64,000 nucleotides of DNA from Synechococcus sp. UW105 (GTDB taxonomy: Bacteria; Cyanobacteriota; Cyanobacteriia; PCC-6307; Cyanobiaceae), in the NCBI RefSeq assembly GCF_900473935.1, contig NZ_UCNN01000019.1, positions 362,387 to 426,386 on the forward strand, given 5' to 3'. Below, piece by piece: positions 33,674 to 41,993 of this stretch. Position numbers and translations under genes: made by a program. The notes beneath the pieces are model-generated. The model saw only the letters and a program-made list of their open reading frames with translations. It searched no databases and was not told the origin of the DNA. Positions within the stretch are counted from its first letter, which is position 1. Each line of letters starts with the position of its first letter.

Positions 33674-33898
33674 TTAAAGGCTCATGAACTGAACACCAGT
33701 ACCCCAGAGCCCCATCCCGACGAAGCAGGCCGACAGAGCGCCCATGCCGACAAGGCTGATATTGATGATGCCCATCCCCACAGCGCCAACGGTGATCACA
33801 CCCATCGGAACGATGCCGATGGCCACGATCCCTCTGGGTGCAATGCCGATCGCAATCCATTGGGGTATGCCATCACAGTCTTGATCGTGATTTTTCAT
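33674..33898 (-). CDS. Membrane protein of tandem decapeptide repeats
   Basis: 74 residues. After a polar start (about 12 residues with Asp, Asn, His) the rest consists of about five tandem ten-residue units of the form xGhxxMGhhx: IGIAPRGIVA, IGIVPMGVIT, VGAVGMGIIN, ISLVGMGALS, ACFVGMGLWG. Gly and Met/Arg-Gly recur at fixed places, as in hydrophobic solenoid or membrane-spanning repeat proteins. I know of related Gly/Met-rich proteins in cyanobacteria but no function. Confidence 0.6.
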   Translation of the reverse strand: MKNHDQDCDGIPQWIAIGIAPRGIVAIGIVPMGVITVGAVGMGIINISLVGMGALSACFVGMGLWGTGVQFMSL

Positions 33899-34030
33899 CC
33901 GATTGGCTGGTTCGGTTGAGGCATCAGTATCAGTTGGATCAGAATACAGAATTTCGGAAGAGATTCATCTGCTTCTCAAGCTGGCTAGTTAAATTGCTTG
34001 ATCGCAGATTGCAAGTCTTGTTGCTGTTAC

Positions 34031-34055
34031 CAAAAGCTTGCTCCGAAGGCTTTTG
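34031..34055. terminator. Hairpin upstream of the riboswitch
   Basis: CAAAAGC (34031-34037) pairs with GCTTTTG (34049-34055). It could end read-through before the cobalamin riboswitch. The rest of 33899-34174 holds no gene. Confidence 0.4.
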
Positions 34056-34174
34056 CTTGATTGGATTAAGGAGTATCTGCTAGCCCTGGTCCCCCATCCT
34101 GAATCATTTATCACTTTAGATCTGCTGCACCTTGTCAGAAGGGCAGGTGGTGTGCATTGGTTACAAAACGGCCT

Positions 34175-34322
34175 GGATTTGATAGGTTAAAGCCTCTGGT
34201 TTTGGTGGGGATCAGCCACTGAAGGAAACGGGGAAAGAACGGTGCGAATCCGTCACTGTCCCGCAGCTGTGATGCACCTCTTTCTTGTTGGTGCCAGTCA
34301 GAACGCCCGCCAGGTTTCCACT
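34175..34322 (+). promoter_or_regulatory. Cobalamin (B12) riboswitch
   Basis: The conserved parts of the B12 riboswitch are seen in order: AAAGCCTCTGG near the start, GGAAACGGGGAA, GGTGCGAATCCGTCACTG, then CCCGCAGCTGTGATGC (the B12 box region) and GCCAGTCAGAACGCCCGCC at the 3' end. Boundaries are approximate. It ends 16 nt before the start of the HupE-type gene and would reduce its expression when cobalamin is abundant. Confidence 0.9.
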
Positions 34323-34337
34323 CGACGAGGATCGATC

Positions 34338-34973
34338 TTGACTTCATTGCGACCGTTGCTGGCCGTTCAGAAGGCTGGGCTGTTGTCGGCTCCCCTGCTT
34401 TTGGCTGCTTCCATTGCCGTTCCTGCCTATGCTCACCATCCCTTTGGAATGGGTGACAGTACCGGCCTGACGGCATGGCAAGGACTGCTAAGCGGTATTG
34501 GGCATCCACTGCTGGGACCAGACCATCTTTTGTTCCTGCTCGCAGTCGCCTTTATTGGCCTGCGTCGTCCCATTAAATGGGTGCTCCCCTTGCTTGCTGT
34601 GGGGCTTGCAGGTAGTGCCCTCTCCCAGTTCATTCCACTGCCCGATGCCATCGCTCCTTGGGCGGAAGCGCTTGTTTCCCTATCGCTGGTGATCGAGGGG
34701 CTGATGGCTCTGGCGCTGGTGCCGGTGCAGTGGCTGCTTCCTTTGATCGGTCTGCATGGTTTCCTGCTCGGAAGCACCATTGTTGGTGCCGAACCCACAC
34801 CCCTTGCCACCTATTTCTTAGGCCTTCTGATTGCTCAGGGTGCACTACTCCTGCTTGTGACGACAGCATCCAAAGAGGTGATCAACTGGTTGGGTGAGCA
34901 GGGTCAGCGCCTGGGTGCTGGAATCTGGATTGGTATCGGTCTCGCTTTTGCATGGGTTGCCATCATTGATTGA
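34338..34973 (+). CDS. hupE: HupE/UreJ-family metal permease, probably cobalt
   Basis: 211 residues from TTG 34338; GAGGA lies 6-7 nt upstream, and starts further upstream fall inside the riboswitch. The signal peptide ends VPAYA|HH, leaving His at the mature N-terminus. HPLLGPDHLLFL is the HupE signature (HPxxGxDH, metal-binding). Six membrane helices follow. HupE/UreJ proteins move nickel or cobalt. The upstream cobalamin riboswitch points to cobalt for B12 synthesis, as known for cyanobacterial HupE genes under such switches. Confidence 0.9.
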   Translation: MTSLRPLLAVQKAGLLSAPLLLAASIAVPAYAHHPFGMGDSTGLTAWQGLLSGIGHPLLGPDHLLFLLAVAFIGLRRPIKWVLPLLAVGLAGSALSQFIPLPDAIAPWAEALVSLSLVIEGLMALALVPVQWLLPLIGLHGFLLGSTIVGAEPTPLATYFLGLLIAQGALLLLVTTASKEVINWLGEQGQRLGAGIWIGIGLAFAWVAIID

Positions 34974-35073
34974 CGGAACAATTTCTGTTGATGGTGATTG
35001 AAAAGATTCTTCTAGACGAATCTTCTGGCATTTCTTTTGTGGCGGAACTTGTGTCCGCCATCTTTTTATTGCG

Positions 35074-36690
35074 ATGAATTCAAAGCATATTTTGGTTCGA
35101 TTTGGTTTTGGTTGGGCATTCGCTTCTCTTTTTTCGGTGGGGTCGGCTTCAGCTGAATTGAGCTTCAATACCAATTCTGGCTTTGCTGCTGGTTCGCCAT
35201 TGTCCAGCCAAGATCAGGTCACCAGCATCAGCCAGTTCTCGGATGTGGTTCCGACCGACTGGGCTTACCAGGCTCTGTCCAACCTGGTCGAGCGCTACGG
35301 CTGCGTCGCTGGCTACCCGAACGGCACCTACCGCGGCAACCGTGCGATGACCCGCTTTGAAGCGGCCGCACTGCTGAACGCTTGCCTCGACCGGATCACT
35401 GAAGTGACCGACGAGCTGAAGCGCCTGATGAAAGAGTTCGAGCGTGAACTCGCCATCCTCAAGGGCCGCGTTGACGGTCTGGAAGCTCGCGTTGGCGAAC
35501 TGGAAGCCACCCAGTTCTCCACCACCACCAAGCTGGAGGCTGAGATCACCTTTGTCATTGGTGCTAATCGTTTCGCAGGAATGACAAAGCAGGATTCCGA
35601 GCAGGAGTCTGTCGATCAGTCGAACGCGCTGTATGGGGCTACTACCTTTAATTACAATCAGGATCTAATTCTCAACACAAGTTTCACCGGTAAAGACAAT
35701 TTAATTGCGGTTTTGCGGGTCGGTGACTTTGACGGTGGATTGAGCGTTTTTGGTGGGGGTGGACCCAGCCCTCTCTCTCAGCTCTCAGTAGCCTTTCAGG
35801 AAGGCGATACGCCCAATCATGTGATTGTTGAAAAGCTCTTTTATACATTCCCATTCTCACCTGACTTGACCTTCACCATTGGCGCCAATGTTGGCCAGGA
35901 AGACATGCTTGCGATCTGGCCAAGTGTGTACCCCAGTAGCAGTGTTTTGGATGTACTGACCTTGAATGGTGCGCCTGGTGCCTACAATATGAACCTAGGG
36001 TCAGGCGCTGGGATCAGTTGGTCCCGGCATGGATTCAGCATCACTGCTAATTACGTTGCTGCCAATGGTGCCTTGTCAAATTCCTTTAATAGAGGGATTT
36101 CTGGCCATGGCTCTGGAGGTACTGGGACTCTTCAGATAGGATATGAAGTTGATGGATTAGGACTTGCTGCGATCTATTCCTTGATCCAAAATGGCAATGA
36201 CATCATTGTGTATGGCTCAAACTTTACTTTAGATAGTTATGCAAACCCTGGCACGACATCGGCCTTCGCTCTAAGTGGATATTGGCAGCCTCAAGACAGT
36301 GGTTGGATTCCATCAATCAGCTTGGGTTGGGGTATCAATAATACTGCCTATGAAAGCAGTGTTTTTAATGATCCATTGGTTGATCAAAACAGTCTGGTAT
36401 CCACCAGTCAATCCTGGACTCTGGCACTCGAGTGGAGTGATGTGTTCCTGCGCAGCAACCAAGCTGGAATTGCAGTGGGCCAGCCTGTGTTTGCGACAAG
36501 TCTGGAGAATGGGGAAGCTCCAAGAGATGGCAACTATGTTTGGGAGTGGTGGTATCAATTTCATGTCACTGACAATATTAGTGTGACACCTGCCTTGTTC
36601 TATTTGTCTCGTCCTTATGGGCAGAACACTTCCTTCGGAGACACGTTCAGCCAGCTTGGCGGCTTGTTGAAAACAAGTTTTCGTTTCTGA
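35074..36690 (+). CDS. SLH-domain outer membrane porin (SomB/iron-porin type)
   Basis: 538 residues. Signal peptide ends ASA|EL. An S-layer homology domain (about 50-105: FSDVVPTDWAYQALSNLVERYGC, TMTRFEAAALLNAC-type blocks) binds the cell-wall polymer. A coiled coil follows (about 108-150), then an OprB-like beta barrel ending in Phe (LKTSFRF). Such proteins are the main outer membrane channels of cyanobacteria and pass small solutes and inorganic iron. The first 160 codons are GC-rich and highly biased, as in strongly expressed genes; from about 35550 on, the codons are AT-richer and unbiased. Confidence 0.9.
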   Translation: MNSKHILVRFGFGWAFASLFSVGSASAELSFNTNSGFAAGSPLSSQDQVTSISQFSDVVPTDWAYQALSNLVERYGCVAGYPNGTYRGNRAMTRFEAAALLNACLDRITEVTDELKRLMKEFERELAILKGRVDGLEARVGELEATQFSTTTKLEAEITFVIGANRFAGMTKQDSEQESVDQSNALYGATTFNYNQDLILNTSFTGKDNLIAVLRVGDFDGGLSVFGGGGPSPLSQLSVAFQEGDTPNHVIVEKLFYTFPFSPDLTFTIGANVGQEDMLAIWPSVYPSSSVLDVLTLNGAPGAYNMNLGSGAGISWSRHGFSITANYVAANGALSNSFNRGISGHGSGGTGTLQIGYEVDGLGLAAIYSLIQNGNDIIVYGSNFTLDSYANPGTTSAFALSGYWQPQDSGWIPSISLGWGINNTAYESSVFNDPLVDQNSLVSTSQSWTLALEWSDVFLRSNQAGIAVGQPVFATSLENGEAPRDGNYVWEWWYQFHVTDNISVTPALFYLSRPYGQNTSFGDTFSQLGGLLKTSFRF

Positions 36691-36858
36691 TCATTGAGGA
36701 ACACTGCTCAACGCTCAAAATGGGTGTTGGCCTGAAGGCTCTGTTTCGGTTCTTGCGTCTGCAGCTCAATCTTGTTGATGTCCTGACACCCCGCCTCAAT
36801 AGCGTTCAAAACTCTGCTGTTTTGGCGGAGACCTCCTTATCGGTGTCAGCTTGATCCC

Positions 36859-37068
36859 ATGAGCATGACCTTGGAATTGATTGTGGCCCGTGGCACTGCA
36901 CGGGGGTTGCTCAATGGCACCGCTACCGCTGATTACGCAGAACTCATTCTTCTCATCCAACTGCTCAGTCAAGAGGGAGATCACAGCACGGCTTCTGAGC
37001 TTCTCGTGCTGGCAAAAACCATGTATCCGAACGCAGAAGAGAGTGCATTGCCTGAAGTGATGGGGTAG
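36859..37068 (+). CDS. Small helical hypothetical protein
   Basis: 69 residues: LELIVARGTARGLLNGTA, YAELILLIQLLSQEGDHSTASELLVLAKTM (parts LILLIQLLSQEG and SELLVLAKTMYP). Soluble helical repeat-like. Unknown family. It lies between the porin and the RRM gene. Confidence 0.5.
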   Translation: MSMTLELIVARGTARGLLNGTATADYAELILLIQLLSQEGDHSTASELLVLAKTMYPNAEESALPEVMG

Positions 37069-37160
37069 TGGGTTGTTGCGTTGCCTGTTCATCTGCCAGG
37101 CACTGCCACAGCTGGATCGATGCTGTGGCAGGCTTCTCAAGAACTCATACGGCCAGTTTT

Positions 37161-37406
37161 TTGACGATTTTCATCGGGAACCTCTCTTGGGATGCTGAAC
37201 GGGAAGACCTTGAGGATCTCTTCTCCCAGTACGGCGAGGTGACCAAGTGCTCATTACCCTTGGATCGCGAGACAGGCCGAAAGCGTGGTTTCGGTTTCGT
37301 GGACATGCGTAATGAGGCCGACGAACAGGCCGCCATCAACGATCTGCAAGACGTTGAGTGGATGGGCCGCCAGATCGGTGTGCGCAAGGCCGAACCCCGC
37401 CGTTGA
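37161..37406 (+). CDS. rbp: Single-RRM RNA-binding protein
   Basis: 81 residues from TTG 37161. One RNA recognition motif: RNP2 IFIGNLSW and RNP1 KRGFGFVDM, with the usual spacing. Most cyanobacterial Rbp proteins begin M-(S/T)-I-F-V-G-N-L, so TTG here, giving MTIFIGNLSW, is the best start even though not ATG. These proteins respond to cold and light and bind mRNA. No Gly-rich tail is present, which makes it a type II-like short form. Confidence 0.9.
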   Translation: MTIFIGNLSWDAEREDLEDLFSQYGEVTKCSLPLDRETGRKRGFGFVDMRNEADEQAAINDLQDVEWMGRQIGVRKAEPRR

Positions 37407-37798
37407 CCTGATTAACAACCTCAACCAGGCCCTGGCCGGTTGAGAGGCCCATCCCCCTCTCGGAACCTCAGGGGATCCTTGGGCACAGCGTGCGCAGCTT
37501 GCGTGCTCACTTTCTAGTGGGCCGGACTGAGGCTCGCCTTTGATGGTGTTTCGATGCCCTGAGAGTGGCTTCAGGCTGGTTGTGAGCCTCTTCAGAGACG
37601 GATGGTTCGACTGGATTGGCTCGCGGCCTTGGTGGCGTATCCCCCCAGGCCGCACAGCAAAGCTGTCTCTCGATTGCCAAGCCTGGCCAAGGTGGTTGGT
37701 GCTCGGCAAGGTTTGGCGTTTTCGCTGTTGTGTTCGGGTCTTCTCGAGAAGGAAAATGATTGCAACCAACGCATTGGTTGACGGCAAGATCGTCTCTC
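37407..37798. other. Intergenic region, no supported gene
   Basis: 392 bp after the RRM gene, facing the end of a minus-strand operon. Open frames are long on both strands but have Trp/Cys/Arg-rich products without family resemblance. Confidence 0.5.
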
Positions 37799-38509
37799 TC
37801 AGCCGAAACCCAAGCCTCGAGACACTGGTTTGCCTCCGGCTTTTAGGAATTCAATGTGATCACTGCCCGGTGCATACAAGCTGAACAACTCGCCAGAACC
37901 GATCCCGATCACGCTTCGTTTGGGCGCCGCCTGTTGTTGATTCTGTTCCCCATTGAGATCTTTGATGTGGGAATCGATGGCTCCCCCATTCAGATCAAGA
38001 CGGAACTGCTGCGCACTCCTGGCAGTGAACAATCGGTTGACATCCAGACGGGTGAGGCGATCGAGCAGGATTAACGGAGAGCTGGTTGGCTTCAGCTCGT
38101 CGCCCACGTCGGCTGAGCTGCCATGTAAGAGAGCACAATCCAGCTCAATAAAGCCGAACTGAAGCGATGCCAGCCAGGTCATGTGCCCTGAATCCACCGA
38201 AGTTAATAATCCCTCCACCGCATCATTGCCATGGTTGATGCGCAGTGCCTCCGCTGTTCTCTCACCGCGGTATCCCCGTTCGGCCAGCAATTGCTCCTCC
38301 CACCATCCGTAGATGCATTCCGGTTGTAGATCGCCGCGTTCGGGCTCCTGCAGTCTCTTTAGAAGTGCATCGCTGTTGTGCCTCGGTCCTATTAGATCAC
38401 CGAGCACAAACAGACGCTCCAGCCCGCGGCTCTTTTTCAGTTCACGTTGGATCTGTTCGTAGACCTCGAGATCTCCGCCCAACCCACTCACCAGTGCCCA
38501 GCGTTCCAT
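37799..38509 (-). CDS. Degenerate metallophosphoesterase-like protein
   Basis: 236 residues. The start WALVSGLGGDLEVYEQIQRELK and LERLFVLGDLIGPRHNSDALLK mirror the calcineurin-like fold of the neighbouring gene ('SDIHGN' and 'GDLVGYGP'), and CALLHGSS mirrors 'lVHGsp'. However, the first metal motif is SGLGGD rather than D-x-H-G-N, and the GHTH motif is missing, so catalytic activity is doubtful. Its start overlaps the stop of the next gene upstream (TGATG). It may be a regulatory or structural partner of that phosphatase. Confidence 0.65.
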   Translation of the reverse strand: MERWALVSGLGGDLEVYEQIQRELKKSRGLERLFVLGDLIGPRHNSDALLKRLQEPERGDLQPECIYGWWEEQLLAERGYRGERTAEALRINHGNDAVEGLLTSVDSGHMTWLASLQFGFIELDCALLHGSSADVGDELKPTSSPLILLDRLTRLDVNRLFTARSAQQFRLDLNGGAIDSHIKDLNGEQNQQQAAPKRSVIGIGSGELFSLYAPGSDHIEFLKAGGKPVSRGLGFG

Positions 38510-39324
38510 CAGCGCTCACACACATGGCTGGCATCGTCAGCCCGTTCCGCATATTCAAAGCCGTGGCTTAATCGCCAGGCAAAGACTTCAGGTAAGCCGG
38601 CATCGATGATGGCCTGGCATGTTTTTGCCACGTCGTAGTTCACCTCTCTGATCGTTAAATCGCCCGTTGCTTCATCGTGAATGACGTAGGTGGCTTGGGT
38701 GTTGCCGTGGCGTGGCTCGCCCACCGATCCTGCATTGACGATCCGTCGCATTGGCAGCGTCATTTCCTGCTCCTCTGAGCTGCTGCTGTCGTGGTGTTGC
38801 ACTCGCACCCGAATGGAGCCGCCCCGCAGTTCACGCACATAGGGCTGATGGGTGTGTCCGCAGAAGAGTGTTTCTGCACCCGCTGTTTCAACCCGTTCCA
38901 GGGCCGCGAATGCATTCATGTCAGGCAAGAGATATTCGTGCTGACTGTTGGGGCTGCCATGAACGAACAGAAGCTTGTCTCGCCGTAAGGAGGTCGGCAG
39001 GCTGGCCAGAAAGGCCTTGTTGTCTTCTGTCATTTTCGCCTCAGTCCATTGGTGGGCGAGATGGCCACGCCGCTCTGCCAGTTGCGAGGGATAGCTGCAT
39101 TCGCAAGCATTGAGGCCATCGATGATGTCTTCATCCCAGCAGCCTTGGCAGGTGGGGATGGCGCGTTGGCGAACCAGCTCAACGACTTCGTTGGGTTGGG
39201 GGCCATAGCCCACGAGGTCACCGAGGCAGGTGATGGTTTCAATTCCTTGCTGGTCAATGTCATCCAGCACGGCTTCAACGGCTGCAAGGTTGGCGTGGAG
39301 ACAGGAAATTACCGCGTGAGCCAT
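38509..39324 (-). CDS. Metallophosphoesterase
   Basis: 271 residues from ATG 39324 with AGAGGT upstream. Motifs of a calcineurin-like phosphoesterase in order: ISCLHANLAAVE (here C-L-H for D-x-H), ITCLGDLVGYGPQPNE, LFVHGSPN, LFCGHTHQPYV and IVNAGSVGEPR. The layout matches the YfcE/MJ0936-like group seen in protein or nucleotide phosphatases. The Cys in place of the first metal Asp is unusual. Middle gene of a three-gene operon (40115 to 37799). Confidence 0.85.
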   Translation of the reverse strand: MAHAVISCLHANLAAVEAVLDDIDQQGIETITCLGDLVGYGPQPNEVVELVRQRAIPTCQGCWDEDIIDGLNACECSYPSQLAERRGHLAHQWTEAKMTEDNKAFLASLPTSLRRDKLLFVHGSPNSQHEYLLPDMNAFAALERVETAGAETLFCGHTHQPYVRELRGGSIRVRVQHHDSSSSEEQEMTLPMRRIVNAGSVGEPRHGNTQATYVIHDEATGDLTIREVNYDVAKTCQAIIDAGLPEVFAWRLSHGFEYAERADDASHVCER

Positions 39325-39326
39325 GG

Positions 39327-40115
39327 TCACCTCTTGGCTTGGAATAGATCTGGTTGTTGTTCTCGGAGCGGGGCTTGATGCATGTCTAGAACTGCATCAC
39401 TCAACAGACAGTCGTTGATTGTGGATTGAATCCCGTTGCTATCAAGAGCCTTGCCTTGTACGACAAGCTCTGAGGTTCGATCGGGGCGCCCCGTTGGCGG
39501 TTCCACTCGCTCTAGAGGCAGGAACTGCGATCCCTGCTGGCTGACGATCCAGTTACAGAAGAACGCGCGACCGTCCGGAAGGTTCATTAACGCTTTGGCG
39601 CGATAAACATCTCCATAGGCTCCATTGACCAACTCAAACCAGAAACTGCTGAGACTGTTGGGGTCCCAGACACTGTTGTGAAGACTGAGATTCCAGGCTT
39701 CAAGTCTGTTGAACTCCAAGGTGTCCTGCTCGGGCAGTTCTGGTTCCCTCCCGAAGTGCAGGGCGCGATCAGGTTCGAGCTGCAGAGCTTTGAGTTGGTT
39801 GCTGATGCGTGGATCGATTCCATCGACACCAGGATCAGTTGGTGGGCGATATTGCTGCAGTTCAATCAGATTCAGTTGGTCGTCTGCGCGGTCTGCACAC
39901 TGCTGATCTGATTGGGAGAGGTCTTGCAGCTGGGGGCGTTGATCCCTCAGCCAGGCCAAATCGATGCCTGCATTGTGCCCCTGCTCCAGCCCGTCTTCTG
40001 ACAGTCCTGAGAGACGTAAGTAACCACAGGGACCCGGGTGGCTCCGGATCGTCGTCAGGATCCAGCTGGTTTTTCCACAGCCTGGAGGGCCTGAGATCAA
40101 CCAGGTCTGGCTCAT
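39327..40115 (-). CDS. CobW/COG0523-like GTPase
   Basis: 262 residues. P-loop ISGPPGCGKTS at the N-terminus; the C-terminal part ELVNGAYGDVYRAKALMNLPDG with RVEPP matches the CobW C-domain. The middle lacks a recognisable CxCC metal motif and the G-domain is shortened, so it is a divergent member. COG0523 proteins are metallochaperones for Zn, Co or Fe, often under Zur. An AATGAGAATGATT sequence of Zur/Fur-box type stands about 145 bp upstream. The stop overlaps the region before the next gene's ATG (TGACCATG). Confidence 0.7.
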   Translation of the reverse strand: MSQTWLISGPPGCGKTSWILTTIRSHPGPCGYLRLSGLSEDGLEQGHNAGIDLAWLRDQRPQLQDLSQSDQQCADRADDQLNLIELQQYRPPTDPGVDGIDPRISNQLKALQLEPDRALHFGREPELPEQDTLEFNRLEAWNLSLHNSVWDPNSLSSFWFELVNGAYGDVYRAKALMNLPDGRAFFCNWIVSQQGSQFLPLERVEPPTGRPDRTSELVVQGKALDSNGIQSTINDCLLSDAVLDMHQAPLREQQPDLFQAKR

Positions 40116-40260
40116 GGTGCTGGGATGCAGGCCTTCAGGCCTGAGCAGGCGATTTGCTTGTTGGTCATGGCTTTTGGTCCAACCTCCTGCCCCGAAAGGG
40201 CACTGCGATTCACTCCGTCCCCTTGATCGACAGCTGGAAAAGCTTCGACCCGGAATCGGG

Positions 40261-40273
40261 AATCATTCTCATT
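40261..40273 (-). promoter_or_regulatory. Possible Zur/Fur-type box
   Basis: On the minus strand TGAGAATGAGAATGATTCCCG. AATGAGAATGATT resembles the GATAAT-type hexamers of Fur boxes and half of the cyanobacterial Zur palindrome. It stands in the 330-bp gap before the COG0523-like gene (start 40115). That gap holds no supported gene. Confidence 0.4.
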
Positions 40274-40448
40274 CTGAGCCTGTTGGTCGCTGGCTGTCCA
40301 CTCCAGTGATGGGACAGAGACAGATGGTCTCGTCACGGTCTGAGCCAGCTGGACGAGCGAGAGGCGGGCTTGCATCCTTGTGCAGTCAGCACATGCTTCC
40401 GCTTTTCTCCCAGCACATCTGGGTGCGGACCTTGATCGCTTGATGCCG

Positions 40449-41993
40449 TTATGGCGTCTGTGCTGACTGCATCGGTAGGGGGATCGAGGGCAAGGCGGCG
40501 TCGTGCCAGCAGCCGTTGTCTCGGTAGGAGACCAGTGGTGTCAATTGGATCCGGAGTGGTCGACCTGCTGAGATGTCAACCCGAAGTCCGCTGTAGGCAC
40601 TGGTTCCCTTTCTCCAGTTCCTGCCGATGAAGAGTTCGCTGCTGGCAACAGGCCTCAGCTGATCTGATTGATTGCGCTCTTCCAGGACTACTCCATCGCG
40701 ACGTTGGGACCTAAGCCCATAGCCGCTACCTCCGCAGATCACCCAATTGAGGTTGCGATCGGCATGACCCGTTTCATGGCTACGCAGCACTTCCATGCAA
40801 TGGGCATGGCCACTCAACACCACATCGACCAGGGGGTGCTTGCTCTGGCCGATCGTCTTGGCTACATCGTTCAGAACCTCTCGCAGGCGTTGTCGGATCG
40901 CCTGGGTATCGGCCTGATTCCATTTTGTTTTTTCGCTCACATAAGGCGGGTGGTGCAGCATCACGATGCGTCCTCGGCTGGATGGGTCTTGGTGTGATTC
41001 GATCAGCCCATCCCGTAGCCATTGCAATTGTTCGTGGTCGACCGTTGAGGGCGTGTTGAGCCGCCGCTGACGATCCAGTAACTCCTCCTGCAGTGTTTCG
41101 AGTTCGTCCATCACCCCATCTCGCTCCTCTTCATTGCGGAGACTCGCCAGCTCCTGAAAGCGTTGGGCTTGTTCCTGCTTCAGGGCCTTCAGTTCTTTGA
41201 TGAGCTCCGTGTGATTTCCAGACTGCTTCAGTGGAGCGATCAGTGTGTTGGAGTCGATGGCGAAGACATCCACTCCCGCATGGCGAAAGCGGTAGTAGCG
41301 GTTGGGAAGACAGGTCTGCACTCCCGGGCGGTAGCGAAGGCAGCGCCGTCCGTTCCACTCGGCGCTGTAAACCGTGTCCAAATGGTGGGCCAATTTGGCT
41401 GAAGGAATGTCGTGAAGCACATCCAGAAAAGCGCGGGCATACGCCTCGCCCTGACGGGAGCCACGCCAACCGGCATCCACATCATGAAACCATTGCAGAT
41501 GCTGGCGAAACGGGAGCGTTAAGCCTGCGACCAGTCTGATCGGAAAGGCCAGATCGTAGTAATCGTGATTGCCGGGAACAGGCAGGAAGGGTTGATTGAA
41601 TGTCAGCTGTTTCGGGTTGACGGTTTCCCACTGCATTCCGTCCACCAACCACTCGCGATAGGGGCGGATGAAATTGCGTTGGTACTGAGCCGTTGCTCCC
41701 ACCAAATACACGACATCACCGGTATGCAGCAGAAAGGCGGCATCCTGTTTGTGCTCCAGTAGCCGTTCAGCGATGCGACGCGGGGGGCTGTGAAGGCGAT
41801 GACGACCGGTTCCGCTGTCGCCAACTACAAGAAAATGAAACGCCCCGTCTTGTTCTGATGGCTGATGGTGGTGATCCAGGACGAACTGGGTTTGGTCGAT
41901 GCCGCGCGTCTGCAGGGCGGGATGCCCCCAACGGATACGGTCCTGCATCCGTTGGATTTTGATTTGGATAGAAGGATCGCTGGCGAGATTCAA
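40449..41993 (-). CDS. Metallophosphoesterase with long insert
   Basis: 514 residues. Calcineurin-type motifs: LVVGDSGTG (normally D-x-H/D), LHTGDVVYLVG, VPGNHDYYD, VMLHHPPY and VLSGHAHCME. A helical, charged insert of about 60 residues (about 270-340, heptad-like, Glu/Arg/Gln-rich) is probably a coiled coil. The TTG start at 41993 overlaps the stop of the lipid-kinase gene in TTGA; an ATG at 41948 is another choice. Substrate unknown. The pairing with a lipid kinase suggests a role in phospholipid or phosphate metabolism. Confidence 0.85.
   Translation of the reverse strand: MNLASDPSIQIKIQRMQDRIRWGHPALQTRGIDQTQFVLDHHHQPSEQDGAFHFLVVGDSGTGRHRLHSPPRRIAERLLEHKQDAAFLLHTGDVVYLVGATAQYQRNFIRPYREWLVDGMQWETVNPKQLTFNQPFLPVPGNHDYYDLAFPIRLVAGLTLPFRQHLQWFHDVDAGWRGSRQGEAYARAFLDVLHDIPSAKLAHHLDTVYSAEWNGRRCLRYRPGVQTCLPNRYYRFRHAGVDVFAIDSNTLIAPLKQSGNHTELIKELKALKQEQAQRFQELASLRNEEERDGVMDELETLQEELLDRQRRLNTPSTVDHEQLQWLRDGLIESHQDPSSRGRIVMLHHPPYVSEKTKWNQADTQAIRQRLREVLNDVAKTIGQSKHPLVDVVLSGHAHCMEVLRSHETGHADRNLNWVICGGSGYGLRSQRRDGVVLEERNQSDQLRPVASSELFIGRNWRKGTSAYSGLRVDISAGRPLRIQLTPLVSYRDNGCWHDAALPSIPLPMQSAQTP

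Noticed and set aside
40112..40375. Minus-strand frame of 87 codons upstream of the COG0523-like gene
   Set aside because: It runs across the Zur/Fur-like box and promoter region and its product matches nothing; the region is better read as regulatory.
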